Assembly (NCBI GenBank): GCA_027186245.1 | Contig: CP114482.1 | Span: 34,491,209 to 34,555,208, forward strand | DNA from: Coriaria nepalensis | Lineage: Eukaryota > Streptophyta > Magnoliopsida > Cucurbitales > Coriariaceae | Direction: 5' to 3' | Length of the DNA: 64,000 bases | Notes under the pieces: model-generated | Database searches by the model: none | What the model saw: only the letters and a program-made list of their open reading frames with translations | Told to the model about the DNA's origin: nothing | In this document: positions 63,709 through 64,000 of the stretch, piece by piece | How positions within the stretch are numbered: the first letter of the stretch is position 1 | Layout of the letters: the number at the start of each line of letters is the position of its first letter | Made by a program: the position numbers and the translations under genes

Positions 63709-64000
63709 ATGACCAATAGGAGCACACCGTTAGTTCTCTTTTGTGCAATATGGCAACAACCAGAATATTTTACAGAAGAAGGAGATGATCAATACACTTA
63801 TTCTTCTTCTTCAAGGTACTCTGAATTTTCCATTGATCTTTATGTGTATTATTATTACACCCAAAAAAATGGGGATAAAACATCATTTGTCAGAACAACT
63901 TCTTCCTACAAGAGTTTCAGACAAAGATGTGATGATTTGACCAAGGAAAAAACCATTTCATGGTCAATCATATCCTCCATGCTTTCCCAAACAAACATCC
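63709..64000 (+). CDS. possible 5' exon of an unknown gene, cut by the window end
   Basis: A frame opens at ATG 63709 (MTNRSTPLVLFCAIWQQPEY) and stays open for 97 codons to the window edge, unusual in this AT-rich DNA. It includes a Tyr-rich stretch (DLYVYYYYTQKNGDK) and SYKSFRQRCDDLTKEKTISW. I do not recognise the family. The TATA-like site about 260 bp upstream fits. It could also be chance, or antisense to a minus-strand gene. Confidence 0.3.
   Translation, partial: MTNRSTPLVLFCAIWQQPEYFTEEGDDQYTYSSSSRYSEFSIDLYVYYYYTQKNGDKTSFVRTTSSYKSFRQRCDDLTKEKTISWSIISSMLSQTNI

Overview
This is nuclear DNA from a flowering plant, almost certainly a eudicot. Genes carry short GT-AG introns in AT-rich sequence, and the protein set is plant-specific: an HVA22-like protein, EB1, ribosomal protein S9, two PRE/ILI-type atypical bHLH proteins, a PBL-type receptor-like cytoplasmic kinase and VPS29. 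Much of the space between genes is transposon-derived. The species cannot be named from the sequence. Exon coordinates come from manual splice-site reading with reading-frame and family checks.

Layout. At 1-340 lies the 3' end of an HVA22-like gene (+). A 1.37-kb foldback DNA transposon follows (948-2320). An eight-exon EB1 gene runs on the minus strand (2479-4860). At 5193-7077 one inverted-repeat transposon carries a second, hAT-like one in its right end. The RPS9 gene (+, 9757-11954) has a complete exon structure but a premature stop at codon 21. A small PRE-like HLH gene follows (-, 13144-14384). At 15.4-24.1 kb there is a decayed Ty1/copia element split by a young, intact Ty3/gypsy chromovirus (17232-22818) whose two 444-bp LTRs look identical. 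Beyond it lie an inverted copia RT fragment and a 56-bp tandem repeat.

From 26.86 to 29.46 kb sits an unusual hairpin-rich block. One array of about 85-bp units is nearly self-complementary. A second array of 83-84-bp units is embedded in it, and further copies of the first family follow. From 31.6 to 34.7 kb lies a broken endogenous pararetrovirus of Caulimoviridae type. From 36.7 to 41.8 kb is an old, heavily mutated relative of the 17-23 kb chromovirus, in the opposite orientation and lacking most of its integrase core. A second PRE-family gene (+) is at 46665-47786. About 8 kb of AT-rich intergenic DNA with a hAT-like element leads to a six-exon PBL kinase (+, 55750-60148), whose first intron holds a 517-bp foldback MITE. 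VPS29 (+, 61580-62944) closes the gene set. A possible 5' exon of another gene runs off the right end.

The genes are housekeeping or signalling genes without an evident shared pathway. The exception is the two PRE-like HLH genes, which belong to one growth-regulatory family and may be diverged duplicates. The points most worth a second look are the hairpin arrays at 26.9-29.5 kb, the nonsense codon in RPS9, the duplicated in-frame splice acceptor in VPS29, and the very recent chromovirus insertion inside an older copia element.
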